Below are positions 1 through 11,833 of a stretch of 64,000 nucleotides of DNA, in pieces. The position numbers and the translations under genes are program-made. The notes under the pieces were generated by a model that saw only the letters and a list, made by a program, of their open reading frames with translations, had not been told where the DNA came from and made no database searches. Source of the DNA: Rhinolophus ferrumequinum (lineage: Eukaryota > Chordata > Mammalia > Chiroptera > Rhinolophidae); NCBI RefSeq assembly GCF_004115265.2, contig NC_046296.1, positions 69,608,295 to 69,672,294 of the forward strand, written 5' to 3'. The number at the start of each line of letters is the position of its first letter. The stretch's first letter is position 1.

Positions 1-553
1 CAGCAGTAAAAGCGAGTGTGTCCTGTCCTATTGCTCATCACAGAATTTATTTGACATCTACGGTTACTGTCTAACGACTTCACAGGCTTGATCAGGCACC
101 TGTGAGCTGCGCACAGCACAGGAGCTGGGCAGGGGAGACAAACTCAGTGACTGGGGTCCCTTGGCTGTAAGTGGGAGAGCGCTGTGTGACCCGCACACCC
201 ACCATCTGTGTGCTCTCCTTTGCACACCTTCACAGTTTGCACACCCTCACAATTGCACTTACACATGGAACACTCAGAAATGAGCCCCATTTGCAGAAGA
301 GACTGGTTTACACGCACACACCCAGCCCACTGGATGCGTCTCCCAGGAAGTGCTCCTTCATGGAGCCTAAGAGCTGCCCGGCGGGTCCCTGGGAGCACTG
401 TTTACAGAGGCCCTGCCGTGCCCTGCGCCACAGCACGCCAGCCGTCCTCCTGAGAGCCCCACAGGCTGGGGCCTCTCCATCCCCCACAGCCTGCAGGAGC
501 CGGTGCACCCACCGTGCCCTCATGTGCAGAGCTCAGAGGGGCTGAGGACGTAC
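1..553 (-). other. COLEC11 intron (partial)
   Basis: Intron downstream of the 72-nt collagen exon, running off the left edge. No second Gly-X-Y exon, repeat or RNA gene was recognised here. Confidence 0.7.
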
Positions 554-3500
554 CTTTTTCTCCCGTGGGGCCCACTCTTCCAGGCCGTCCTGGTGCGCCT
601 TTGTCTCCCTTCTCTCCAGCATCCCCTGCGGAAGAAGTCACATCATTTAGGAGTCACCCTGATGCAGTGTGATGTGTGGGGGGACGGCAAGGAGAAAGCT
701 TCTTCTGTGTCTGCGCCGTCAGCCCCTTGGGGGCGGGGTCCTCGCTGCCCCACCCCCACCCCGGGCATTTCACCCCTGCCTCTCAGGACTCTTCACTTCC
801 TTGCCCTGCTGTCCCCTGGGATGTATTTGTTCCTCTCTCCACTTATCCCTCTGGCAGGCCCAGCCTGTCCCCCGGCACCCCATGCTCCCCGAGCCCCCAG
901 CCACTGCACTGCTGCCCCTCAGCGCCCTGATGTCCATACAAAGACAGAAGTGTCTCGTGGCCAAGCACCCCCTGGCCTCTCTCTGCCCCGTCCGCCTCGT
1001 ACACTTGGGAGGAATTAACCTGGCCTCTCTATGGGTGTCCCCTCGTCCCTTTGACATGAGCCCCCGACCCCCAGAGCACACACTCCTGCTCAGGGGCAGC
1101 TTAATGTTTTCTCCCCAGAAATTCTGCACACTCTCCTGGTTCTGGTATCAGCACACTGATCCTCTCAGTTTGCAAAACCCCAGCGGGCGGTCATCTTGGG
1201 TTCCCGTCTCCCTCACTGGGCACATGCAAGCACTGCCCGGTTCTGGGAAGTCCAGCCGCCACCCCTCCTATCGGGGTTCCTGCGGGCAGGCGGGCTCCGA
1301 GCTCATCGGTTCCTCTCTCAGGCGTCCCAGGCAGGAGACAGAGGTGTGCATAAACAATGGAGACACTGGAAGAAGCCATCCTGGAGGTGTAGTGGCAGCA
1401 CAGCGTGGAGTCTTGAGGGGAGACACCACGGCCCCTCCCTCGACCCGACTCTAACCCACACCCAAACAATCTTAAAACACAGACCCACTGATGTCATTGC
1501 CCTTCTCAGAAGACGTTTAAAACCACCAATGGACTAAATTACGTATAAACAACGTCCCGATTTTAAGCTCCTCCTTCTCAATACAGTCTTGACCTGGAAC
1601 CCAGCTCCTCCTTCCGCTTCCCCTCTGCCTGTGTGACGTGTGAGGGGCAGCGGCACCTCTGCCCGTCCGCCCGCCTGTCCTGCTGTCACGCTCTCATCTG
1701 GCTCTCCAGAAGGTACTTCCTGATTCCCTGACTGGGTCTCTCTCATTTCTCTGCTGAGTGGCACCCATTTCCATGTCACCGTCACTTCTACATGGTCTCA
1801 CACACTTAGCGGTCATCCTGTTCCTCCTGTAAGCATGTGTTTGACGCTGACATGTGGCCCATGTACCTTCCCACTTAGGTACAATGCAGGCCAACCTCCA
1901 TGTAAACTGCGCCTCTAACTTTCCATGTGTCCCTGTACTGGGTGAGAAGCTCAACTGAGGGACAGTTTCCCCAACGAAATTCCCAAATCTGATAACCTGG
2001 CCTGAAGGAAGAGACAGTCCATTTAAATTTAAGCAAACAAAAAGAAAAGCCAAGTGAGTGCCAACAACAAGTAGAAGACGGAGCTGGCATGTCATTGTCA
2101 CACTCATGCCACAGCCGTGATGGCTCCGCTGAGCCACCTGAAGAAGGGTAGGTTGAGGCCTGTGGGTTGACACACGCTCAGCACACACACGTGGCCTTTG
2201 AATCTCTGGGTCATTCCCTTTTCTAATCTTTAGAAAGAAAGTAAACGATTACAACAGCCCCACGTGGGGAAGCTCTGTAGTCCAGCAAGAAACCCCGACT
2301 ACCTGAGTGAGCTCAGCGTCAAGAACCAGCAGACGTGTGGGGGGCAGCACCACCGTGAAAGACAAGCGACAGCAGAAGGCACAGAGCTCCGCGGGCAGCC
2401 AGGATCGGACCGAGAAGAGACACCAAACGTCTTCACGAAGACAAGAGAGAAACAAGTCAGCAGCGGTGACAAGGGGCCACCCAGGGACCTTGTCCATGGC
2501 ATTGATGTTTGAAATAAACTGCTGTGTCGCTAGGATGAGTAACAGAATGGCCGATGACAAAAGCTAATTTGTGAAACAAAAGGTTACGATGAAGAACTTT
2601 TTCACAGGCAACACCGAGATGAAGAGATGGAAAGGTCCGTTTGAAGTTACCAAATCTAGAGTTGAAGAAAAAGCCCACAAGCTCCAGTGTCCATCTCACA
2701 GGAACCCAGAACAGGAGACGAACCTTTGAAGCCTCTCTAGCTGTGAAGACTTCCCAGCTGTAATTTCTGGTCCTGAGGGAAGGCATGAAGGGACAGAGTC
2801 AAGGCACCCACAGAGCATCACACTGGAAAACAAGGGGAAAGTAATGGGGCCCGTGACAGTGACACTGCACAACATCAAGGATAAAGACACAATACTCCAA
2901 GCTCCCCAAGAGGAAAAAGAATTTTTAAAGGCTGCAAGCATATAAATGAGAATCAGATTGACAGAAGAATTCTCATTAGCAACCTGAGATACAAGAATAA
3001 AATGAGGCAGAAACTTCACCAAAAGAGCCATAATTTAGACTGAGAGAGCAGAAAAGTCCTCTCTGGTGAAAGGCTTTGACGCTGACACCGGCTGCACAAA
3101 TACGATGTCACCAAAAGGTAGAAGGAAGTGCTTGGAGCAAAGGGGACCACACCTGCACAGGTGAGATGCCAAGGTTCAAGAAATGGTTCTGGCGAGCCCA
3201 CAAGCCCACCAGGGCTGAGAGAAGAGCTCTTGACCCCATACTTAAGGCCAGGGGAAGCCACCGACCGCTCTACACAGGGAAACCTGACCCGGGCCACGGT
3301 GCGGGAGAACAGGCGTGTGTTACCGCAGCAGTCTGGGCCAGGGCAAGCGCGTTTCAGGGTCAAACTCCATCACAGCAGGCTACCCTGCCGGCCCACCCCC
3401 CGCGGCCCATCCCCCCACTGCACTGAAACCTCCTTGAAGACACTTCACCCTGCCCAGCTCTGGGTCTCCATGCAGGGGCTCTGTCAACACTTGTAGAAAA

Positions 3501-6500
3501 TTAACACTCCACGTACCCACCGCTTTTCTTTTGCTGATTAAGGTACTTCCTAGAGTTTACACGGGGCATTCACTTATTTCCATAATTCAGCCTCACCCAG
3601 CTCGGGAGAGAGGGATCATTCATGTCCACGTTACAGAGGGAAAGCCAGGCTTGGACAAGCCGGCTCCAACTGTAGTCTGGACTGCAGTTCCTCGGGCCAC
3701 CAAAACCCTGAGGGGAGTACGAGTGACATGACCAGGCTGCCAGTGACCCAGCACTGCTTACGCTGGTCTCCCACGTCCTAGAAGAGAAAGCAGTAAGAGC
3801 TTCCGCCCGCTCACCTGCTTCCACAGGCCTATCTCTAAGCTGATCAATTGTTACCTATTACGATCAAAGCACAGGAAGATCCTGAACTGCACCCAACAGC
3901 CCCGTGTCCCCAACTCACCTTGTGAAAATAGGAGAGAGGAACAATACATCATTACGAACAGTAAGACTTTCTAAAGAGCGGGACCAAACGTGCATTTTCT
4001 TTCTCTCTCCACTGAAACACCGCTCCCCCCAGGGATTCTGCTACACTGACATGAGACCAAACCAGCGTGGGGCCCACTGTGCTTCCGCCAGCGCGGACGT
4101 GAGCACCCTGCACTCCTCACTGCCGCCCCTGCCGTGGGGGTGTCCAGAGCGGAGTCGGGGGCATCCTGACCCCCGGGGTATGTCCACTCTCCAGCCTGCG
4201 ACTCACCTTTGATGAGGGTTCAGTGAACGACATCCGGGAAAACACCACACTGGTTGTTGTGACTAAGTCACGTGCCAGCCCCTCCTCTCTCACCTCATTG
4301 TGACACTCGTGGCTGAGTTGCCGCCCAGCCCCATTCTTTCCTAGTGACCTTGGCTTTGTCCTTGGCGATGAGCCCTGGCTGTGCTTCCTAAGAATGGAGG
4401 CTATTTCTGAGCTCTGTTCATACACGGCAGCCTCCAAAATGTTCACAGTCTACTAGTGCGGGGGACATCCAGATCTACGCCCCGCTGCTCATAACTCCAG
4501 CCCGTGTTTCTACAAACCTCTGCACTCAGACATCACATGCGTTCCCTAATGCAGGGGCAGGAAGCCCAGGAGCCCTTCCCACATCCTCTCCTTCATCAGG
4601 TATTGATTGCGGCTGATTTACTGCATCAAGTTCTCAAAGAGAAGTGATTTGTCTACCAGGAGGCTCACATTTCAATGGTCTGGCTCATCTGCTGCCATAT
4701 TAACAAACCGTTCTCTCCTCTCTGAGAAAGAAAGGAAATGCTGTCTGTATTTCCCACTTGCTAGCCTCCCTGCACAAAAATCGCACAAAATCGCACAAAA
4801 GTCCATAAGCAGAGAGCTTCTACCGAGATTGCACTGGGGGTAATTCTTGACCCAACCAGGAAGACATACGCTGGTTATTTAAGGCAGCCCACTGAGGGTG
4901 TCCCAACTTCATGACACCTGCCTCTAGCGGGACGAGGAAGGCTGCGAGCAGACGCCGGAGCCTTGAGGAGCAGTGGGTGCAGGAGAGGAGAGACCGAGCC
5001 CTGGGCCACACGCTCCTCCTGAACAGGAAAGCGCAGACCAGCAGTGTCACCATGCTCGGAACAGCCGAGTCCCCAAAGGCGTGTGTCACATTACTGGCTA
5101 TCAACCTTGTTTTAAGGGAGGACAGTTAACGACTTTTAAATTAATTTGGTAAAACCTGTAGGAGTGACTGTGCATTCTCAAAACTTCTGAGCAGCAGGCT
5201 TGCTAATATACATAAATGTTTCCCACCTGCAACAGTGTTTCAGCCAGTGAGGAAAGACGTTTTTCCCCATCAGAGTTCTTACTTTCTCCAAATGCAAAGA
5301 TTTTGTGTTATAATTAGGCCTCTAACAGTAATTAAGTTCTGTCTCAAGCACCAACACCAGTCAGTGCATACGGGCTGCCTGAAGAGTGCTGAGGAAGCAT
5401 CTAGAGCCCAGTCTGGACTGGGGACAGAAGCACAGAGGGCACGCGCGGCCTGGGAGCTGTGTTCCCGCGGGCTGCAGGCCGTGGCCTGGTTGGGGTCGTA
5501 ACAGAACCGGGCATGGCTCTTTGTCCCACGTCTCAATGTCTGTCTCACGAAGGAACGGCGCGTCTCTCATGTTAAGAGCCGGCCCTACACTGTGTTTGTA
5601 TTTCTAGCTCCCCTGATTGACGCAGTTCCTGGCACGTCAGTGTCATGAATCCTTTCACAGAGGATTCTGGCTATGGAGTCAGAGCCAGGAGTGCAGTCTC
5701 CAGGCTCTCGGCCTCACGTGGAGAGGTGCTGGCTCAGGTAGTAAATGGCCATCAACTGATTGGATGGCCATCAGCTGTGGCTAGTGAGCCATTGGCCACT
5801 AACATAACTGCCGTGGCTACAGTAGCAGCAGATGGGGGCTAGCAGGAAGATGGGGGCTGGCAAGCACGGATTGCAGTTAGCACGGCGGGTTGGTTGGTTG
5901 GCAGAGAAGCGGACGGCAGGTTGCGGATCGTGTGGCTCCTGCTTCCTGTGTCTCCAACCCAGCAGCCAGCGAGACTATAGTGGTGTGACTCCCCTACCTA
6001 TGGCTCCGTGGGTGTTCCTTTTTGGCCTCACCATGCCCTGCGTTCCGATGTGGGGAGCGGGACCAGAGACCCCACATGACACCCCGCATGACACTGGCTC
6101 ATTGTGGTCCAGCACCCGCCAGGTGGGGACCCGTCAGCTCCCTGATTCTGTGCATGGCCAGTGCGTGCTTAGTGTAAGCCATCGTGCTGGAGGGGACGCA
6201 GGCCAGTCCCACGGCCAGCGTGTGCCCTGCCACTGGGAGTGATGGGTGAAGCCTGCCCCACACACATGCGGTGAAAAGTCCTCACCGTCCCCAGGGCCTT
6301 CCTGAGAGAAGGTGGAAACGTCCTCACACTTCTGCCCTGCAGGTCCCACATCTCTCCGTGGTCACCAGCATCACATGGTGTGAGCGTCACAGCACGTCTG
6401 CACGGTCGGGTGGGATCTGTGAGACTGAGAAGAGGGGCCGCAGCCTTCAGTCACCCGGCGTGGAGCACACGCCCCTCGGCCGGTGACAGGCCCAGGGCAC

Positions 6501-9437
6501 ACCCACAGGCAGGGCTCCTTGGACGCCAGTCTTCACTTTGCCGGGGACAAAAGCCTGCCTCATCCCAAACCGTTATTGCTGGAAGCCCCAGACTTGCTTT
6601 CTGCCACAGCTCCTGCCCTCCTCACGCCCTGCAGCCAATAAGGCTCAGAGCCACAGCTTCCTGCTCGGACGACGGGCTGTGTTCCGTCGCACACGCTCAG
6701 ACAGGGAAAGAGCCACAGCATCCCCGGGATTCTCCCCTCACGACAAGACCCCGAGCTCTCCCACACACGGAAGGGTGACAATGTGAGGAGAGGGAGCTAA
6801 TTAATGTGACCGGTGATCGCTCCACATTCTCTGTGTGTTCAGTCGTCACCTTGTACACCTTGAGTTTACATGACTTTTATTCGTCACTTACACCTCAATA
6901 AGCTGCAAACAAAAAGAACAAGACATCCGGTGTAAGGGCTTCCATGGACATAGTAAGAAGTATCTCTAGCAGAACTGTCCCTTTGGTACTGACAGACGAG
7001 GAAACCATGCCACCACGGGAACCCAGGATGTAGAGCGCGTGTGCCCTGGCAGGTGGCCCTGTCCCGCCCACAGCCCGCGTCTGTGGGCACCGCGTCAGCA
7101 CCGCCCAGGAAGGAGAGTCCGCCTGGGAGGACAGGCCTGGGGCAGCAGGTCCATGCGGGGCTCGCGATGCAGATGCCCGGTCAGCACATGTGACAGGGGT
7201 GGACAGCGTGACACCAAGTCAGCTGTCTACAGAACAGGCTTTGGCCTGGGAATTGCTGGCCCCTCACTGACGACTGCTCATTGCTAAGTGCTGAGAAACG
7301 GTTGATCCAGGAGGCGCCCTGGGCATGCCCCCCACACACACACAGGCAGACCCACCCAGCACCCAGGACACAGACAGCCCGGGACTCTGCAGACACGGTC
7401 ACCGATGCCGATTTCAAAAACCATCTGGCTCAGAAGTGCCCTCATGATGTGCTTGAAAACCCAGAGATACCTGAATTTTGATGTTGCCCTAATTTTCCAT
7501 TTAAATTGTAAATACTGCTAAACTGCAGAAAATTTGGACTGTTACTTCCGTGAGGTTTTTAGACACCACAATTCCATGCTCAGAGAAAACCATGTTAACA
7601 TGTCAGCATACTTCCTTCTAGCTTTTTCCTCTATTTCTATGTATTTGTATTATTTTTAACAGAATTAGGAAAGAATTAGTGAACTTTTTGAACTAGCGTT
7701 AGAATGCAGTGCATCTAACACCGCATTCTGTCTAATTTCTGTAACAATAAATAAACATTTAAACCACTGTCTAAAATCTGCCCCTTTGGTGGGTCTCCCA
7801 GGTCATCAGAGATTTGTCCCAGAGCCAGGGGCCATCTACTCAGGAGCCATGGGTGATTTTATGAGCAGAAAGCAAACGACTGCCAGGATTTAATTACTAA
7901 GCTCCTCAACCTGCAAGCAAGCGTGTGGCAGGAAATGCCACCACATTTCATGCTCAGCACACCCTGTGTCCCCTTCCTGGCTTGACGCTCGGACGAGGAG
8001 ACGCGGAGGCTGGGGAAGAAAGTGGCTGTCCCACCCCTGGACTTGCCCACAGTACACGCAGACCAGTGTCTGACAGCCCGCGTCTTCCCACGACCTGCAT
8101 CACCTCAGAAAGAGGGACGCACACAAGTGACAGCCACACAGCCTCCACGGGACCGAGGGCACATGGTTGCAAAGGTCCCCATTCGGTGCTTCTGAGAAGC
8201 GTCTAGGCAGCGTGTCCACCAACGGAGCAGACAAGGGCTGTGACGGAGCCTGGGACCCACCCCCACACCCCACAGCCTGTCAGGGCCACGGACAGTTCGC
8301 AGTGTCCGATGCTGGATGCCAGCATGGGAGGGGACCTTCAGGACCCCAGGAGGCCACAGCGGAACGTCCCTTCTCTCCCACGGTCACGTGTTCAAATTGA
8401 AAACTGAAGGTCCCATTGGAAGCCCACACCAGGCAACAAAGTCAGGGGCCTAACTCGCCCTGCCACCCAAACTTCTGAGCGAGTGACACAGATCGTTTGG
8501 GTTTCTTCCAATGTAACTAAAACGTTTAAAAGAGGGTCAGCCTGTTTATTAGAATTAAGAACACAAAAGCCAGCGGCTTGATTAGGCTACAGGGCTGTCT
8601 TCTTGGTCTCCACACAGCAGAATGAAAGTGGCCCAAGGAGACCTTCTCAGATAGAGCTGTCCCCCCATGGACAATGTCCTGGCAGCAGATGGAACGGGCA
8701 GGGGACGGAGGCAGTCACCATGTGCCAGCCTGGCTGGCCCCCCACACACCCTGCCTGCCGTGCTGGAGGCGCCCTGTCCTGTCTTGAAATTCCTTCTAAC
8801 TTCCGAAACAGGGGCCCCCCCTTGTCATTTTGCAGTGGGCCCCTAAAATTCCGGAGCTGGCCCTGCTTGAGAATTACAAGGTTTGAATCTCCTGCACGGG
8901 CTTTGTAGAAACTGAGACTTTTTTAAGTGAAGAACCACTCATTTGAAAGGGAGAGCTGAGGTGCCCCCCACCTGTACTGGTGCCCACCCTCTGCTCTCCA
9001 GAGCTCTCTGCCTGGAAGCAAATCACAGACCAGGAAGCAAACTCCTGAAATCCCTGAATCTCCAGTGTCCCTATCTGCAGAATGGACCAAATGAGGTCAC
9101 CGCATTCTCACGGCACATGATGGTGAGCGCAAAGCTTGGGAAAAAAACATCAGCTGCCTGCAGGTCCTGGGGAGAGGACCAGACGCACAGAAACGGCTTC
9201 CAAGTTCAGGGTTCCCGGCTGAAGAGAGTGTGGACATCAGGTATCCCAGCCCTTGGGATTTCAGGTGGGGAACCTGAGGCCGCGGCGGGGGCAGATTCGT
9301 TGGAGGCGCAGGTTACCTTTGAGACCCGGGACGAGGATCTGCACGGAGCAGGCGTCGTCTGCCGTCTGCTGAGCGTCTCCAGACGGGACCAGCCACAGGA
9401 AGGCCAGGCCGATGAGGGCCAGATCCCTCCTCATCAT
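554..9437 (-). CDS. COLEC11: COLEC11 (collectin-11 / CL-K1), 5' coding part only
   Basis: Two coding exons of collectin-11, a secreted C-type lectin that binds microbial sugars and activates the lectin complement pathway through MASPs. Exon A (9317-9437, minus) encodes a signal peptide with hydrophobic core [12 protein letters not shown], then the mature N-terminus with Cys in [14 protein letters not shown]. That Cys is expected to form interchain disulfides. Exon B (554-625) is exactly 72 nt, the usual collagen-exon size, and encodes Gly-X-Y triplets ([17 protein letters not shown]...GPTGEK). The donor at 9316-9315 and the acceptor at 627-626 are canonical and phase 1 is kept. The remaining collagen, neck and carbohydrate-recognition exons lie beyond the left edge. 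Two in-frame ATGs open the frame (9437-9435 and 9434-9432). The second has A at -3 and gives the start MRRDLAL, which fits the human protein as I recall it. The hydrophobic stretch seems about four residues shorter than in human. Identity is certain from the sequence; the true start is an inference. Confidence 0.96.
3555..3675 (+). repeat. MIR-like SINE fragment
   Basis: Text such as 'ttacagagggaaagccaggcttgg' together with the preceding 'cacttatttccataattcagcctcac' follows the MIR core pattern (ordered bins, then a tail like 'gaggaaactgaggc'). Strongly diverged, so only tentative. Confidence 0.4.
5660..6090 (+). repeat. LTR-like interspersed repeat, copy A (putative ERV-derived, family unassigned)
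   Basis: About 430 nt that match, in opposite orientation, a second copy at 22,150-22,590. Shared landmarks are 'cagagccaggag', 'taaatggccatcaactg', 'gatgggggctagcaggaagatgg', 'gtgtctccaac', 'gtgactcccctacct' and 'gctccgtgggtgttcc'. The length, single-copy structure and non-coding character suggest a solitary LTR. I could not assign a family, and the true ends are uncertain. Confidence 0.55.
6785..6912 (+). repeat. LINE-1 3' end fragment
   Basis: Resembles the terminal part of old mammalian L1 3'UTRs: '...ttgtacaccttgagtttacatgac...cacttacacctcaataagctg'. It is a truncated 3' piece without coding sequence. Confidence 0.6.
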
Positions 9438-9460
9438 GCGTGCTGGCAGGACACTGGCTC
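9438..9460 (-). other. COLEC11: COLEC11 5'UTR part of signal-peptide exon
   Basis: The first 23 nt of the signal-peptide exon are untranslated. A pyrimidine-rich acceptor (minus strand ...ccttcctccag) ends at 9461, so at least one further non-coding exon must lie upstream, to the right. I could not place that exon or the COLEC11 transcription start. Confidence 0.75.
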
Positions 9461-10869
9461 CTGGAGGAAGGAAGGAATAAACAGTGACGGGAATTCCGAA
9501 AACTGGGGACAGCGCGTGACAGTGTGCAGGCCCAGGCTAGGCTCCTGGCCACCCCCGGGGGCCACGCGCACTCGGTGGCTGTCGTGGACGCTCTCCCCCT
9601 CCCTCCACTCCCCTCTCCTCTTCCTCTCTCCCTGGCTTATGCTCTGTGTGCTGATTTATCTCCACCAAGAGGTCCCCAAAGCCCAGCGGTGACAATGGCC
9701 ATCCTGTGAGGTGTTACCCAGGTTCTCTTCCAGTTCTTTACAGGGAATGTTTCACACATGCAAAGGCATGTTTATAGTTATATGAAGCCCTGCGGGCCTC
9801 ACAAGCCAGGTCTTGCGCAGCACTGCAGCCCCTGGGCCGTGCCACCGGGTCCCTCCCACAGGACGTGGCTCTCCCACCGGTGTGTGCACAGCATCACCAC
9901 ACAGGTACGTGTTGTTCAACAGCAGGCTGTCTCTTTCTGCTTGGCTGGAATTTCATACGCTGGTGTCACGGAGCATGCAGGCCAGCGTTCTGCCTGGGCC
10001 AGCCATGCGGCCCCAACTCACAGGCTGTCCAATCAGACCAGTGAGGGCACCGCTGTGGGACGGGGTAGAAGCTGGGAGGGACAGGACACGGCTGGCTCTG
10101 TGTCACTCGGGGAGCAGTGAGGCCGTCTTGGTGGCTGCACACAGAGACCCACCACGTGGGCTTAAGGGTCCGGATGGCATCGTGTTGGGAGTCTGCTGTG
10201 CGTCTGGCTGTACCAGTGCCCGCGCCCTGGCCAAATGTATCTCCTGTGCCACCTGTGTCCTCATCTTAAAGAGAAGGCGACTGCAGAAGAACAGGGGTGA
10301 TGCACCCAGAGCTCTGCCCGGGACTTGGCCCGCGCGCGGCAGGTGCTAAGTGACAGCTCAGCGTCACTGTGATCAACAGCCAGCAATGGCTCCCAGACAA
10401 ATGGAAGAGCTGGAACCCAGAGTTTCTAAACTGAGCGTGTGCCGTGCTCCCCTGTAAACTGTGAACTGCCTGTGCTTTAGCCAACCCCTCTATGAAATGA
10501 TAAAAAGCCTCTGCAACCTGGGACATCCTGTGTGAGACCTGCTTCCCCGTGCAGTCACAGAACTGACGCTGAAAAGGGCAGGGGACGAAGATGGACGTTT
10601 ACTGCACTGGGGAAAAGAGCGCCTGCGAGCTCCCCGGCACGGACGAGCGCGTCACCTTTCTCAGGTCAGACACGGAGGGGAGGCTCAGTGACCTGCGCAG
10701 CACTACACGAGCACGTGAGGACGGGGCGAGGCCGGCGTGCTGACACTGCCCACTGTCCCTTCTGCCCTGCTGTCGGCTTCCCTGTGCCAGATCGAAGGCT
10801 CCCCTCCTCAACCAGCCATAATCGCTTTGATTTTATTCTATTTTGTAGCGTTTTATGTGTGGTGGAGAG

Positions 10870-10985
10870 AAACGGGGCCAGTATTTACTGTGCACCAAAC
10901 GTGGACACATGTTCCTTTGACTCCCGAGGCCACCTTGTGCAGCCTACGGTTACTCCCTCTAAAGATGAGTGAGATGGAGCCGTGG
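10870..10985 (+). repeat. MIR-like SINE fragment
   Basis: 'cagtatttactgtgcaccaaacgtggaca...' followed by '...gttactccctctaaagatgagtgagatggag' has the order of a MIR element (attactatgtgccagac ... ccattttacagatgagg). Diverged and partial. Confidence 0.45.
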
Positions 10986-11782
10986 GCACTAAGTGGTCAG
11001 CCTCGCACCGTGGGTGGTCTGGGAGGCCGGTGCGGCCGGCGCTAACTCCCCACACACATTAACTAACATCAGAACAAGGAGGGAAAGTGACAGGAAGCAC
11101 CCACGCACCCACGACCCAGGACCGGTGAGCTCTGCTCCTCTGGGCCCACATAGGAGCGACTGGTCCTCGAGGGGGTGGCGTGTACCCAGGTTGGGAGGCG
11201 CTAGGAGCACTCGCTCGGGGCCTGGAACCTGCCGGCGCTGGGAGGAGGGCTGACACTCGCTGCACCTACTTTCACGCTCAGGCCCCTGCACACTTGCTTC
11301 TTAGTATTTGTTGGATGCGAACTGGGTGTCGATGTTTTAAATGTCTCAGGTATCAAGAGCTGACATGGAGTTTCCTCTCCAGCTAGAAGCGACTGTCCGA
11401 AGACAGCCGTTGTCTGGAGGACGTTCTGCTCACTAGGCTAGAGAGAGGCTTTGCGGAAGACCCATCACTGTCACCGTGTCCCAACAAAGGAGGGAGCAGT
11501 GACAGCAGCCAAAACAAGCTGCAGCTAGGATTCCTGGTTCATCCGTCCACTCGCTCACTGACCCTGCTGTGCATTTACTCGTCCCTCTGTGTCCACTTGC
11601 CCAGGCTCCTGGTCCAGCTCCAGGGGTCCTGCCCGCGGGGCCCAGCGAAGGCAGGCCGGGGCGGGAGCCCCTCCCCCCAGTTCTGGCTTTTCCCTGGCCT
11701 CTTGGAGGAGGAATTTCTTTTTGTAAACGGAGAAGCCACGGCCTCTTCTGAGCCTCCTTAACAACAACATTCTTATCTTCAG

Positions 11783-11833
11783 CCAGGGCCCAGGAGGCTC
11801 TGCAAACCCTCCCCAGGGCCCAGGAGGCTCGGG
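11783..11833. repeat. Short direct duplication
   Basis: The string 'cagggcccaggaggctc' occurs twice about 33 nt apart. Local duplication with no known role. Confidence 0.6.

Larger units (their letters stand above)
626..9316 (-). other. COLEC11 intron, about 8.7 kb
   Basis: Large intron between the collagen exon and the signal-peptide exon. It is GC-rich, with many open frames that have no splice or family support. Recognised contents are a MIR-like piece near 3,555-3,675, an LTR-like repeat at 5,660-6,090, and a LINE-1 3' end at 6,785-6,912. Nothing else was identified. Confidence 0.75.

Noticed and set aside
669-1454. 261-codon open frame in the COLEC11 intron
   Set aside because: No recognisable domain, GC-rich, and lies between two well-supported COLEC11 exons without splice support.
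8943-9692. 249-codon open frame antisense to the COLEC11 signal exon
   Set aside because: Shadow of the true exon on the other strand.
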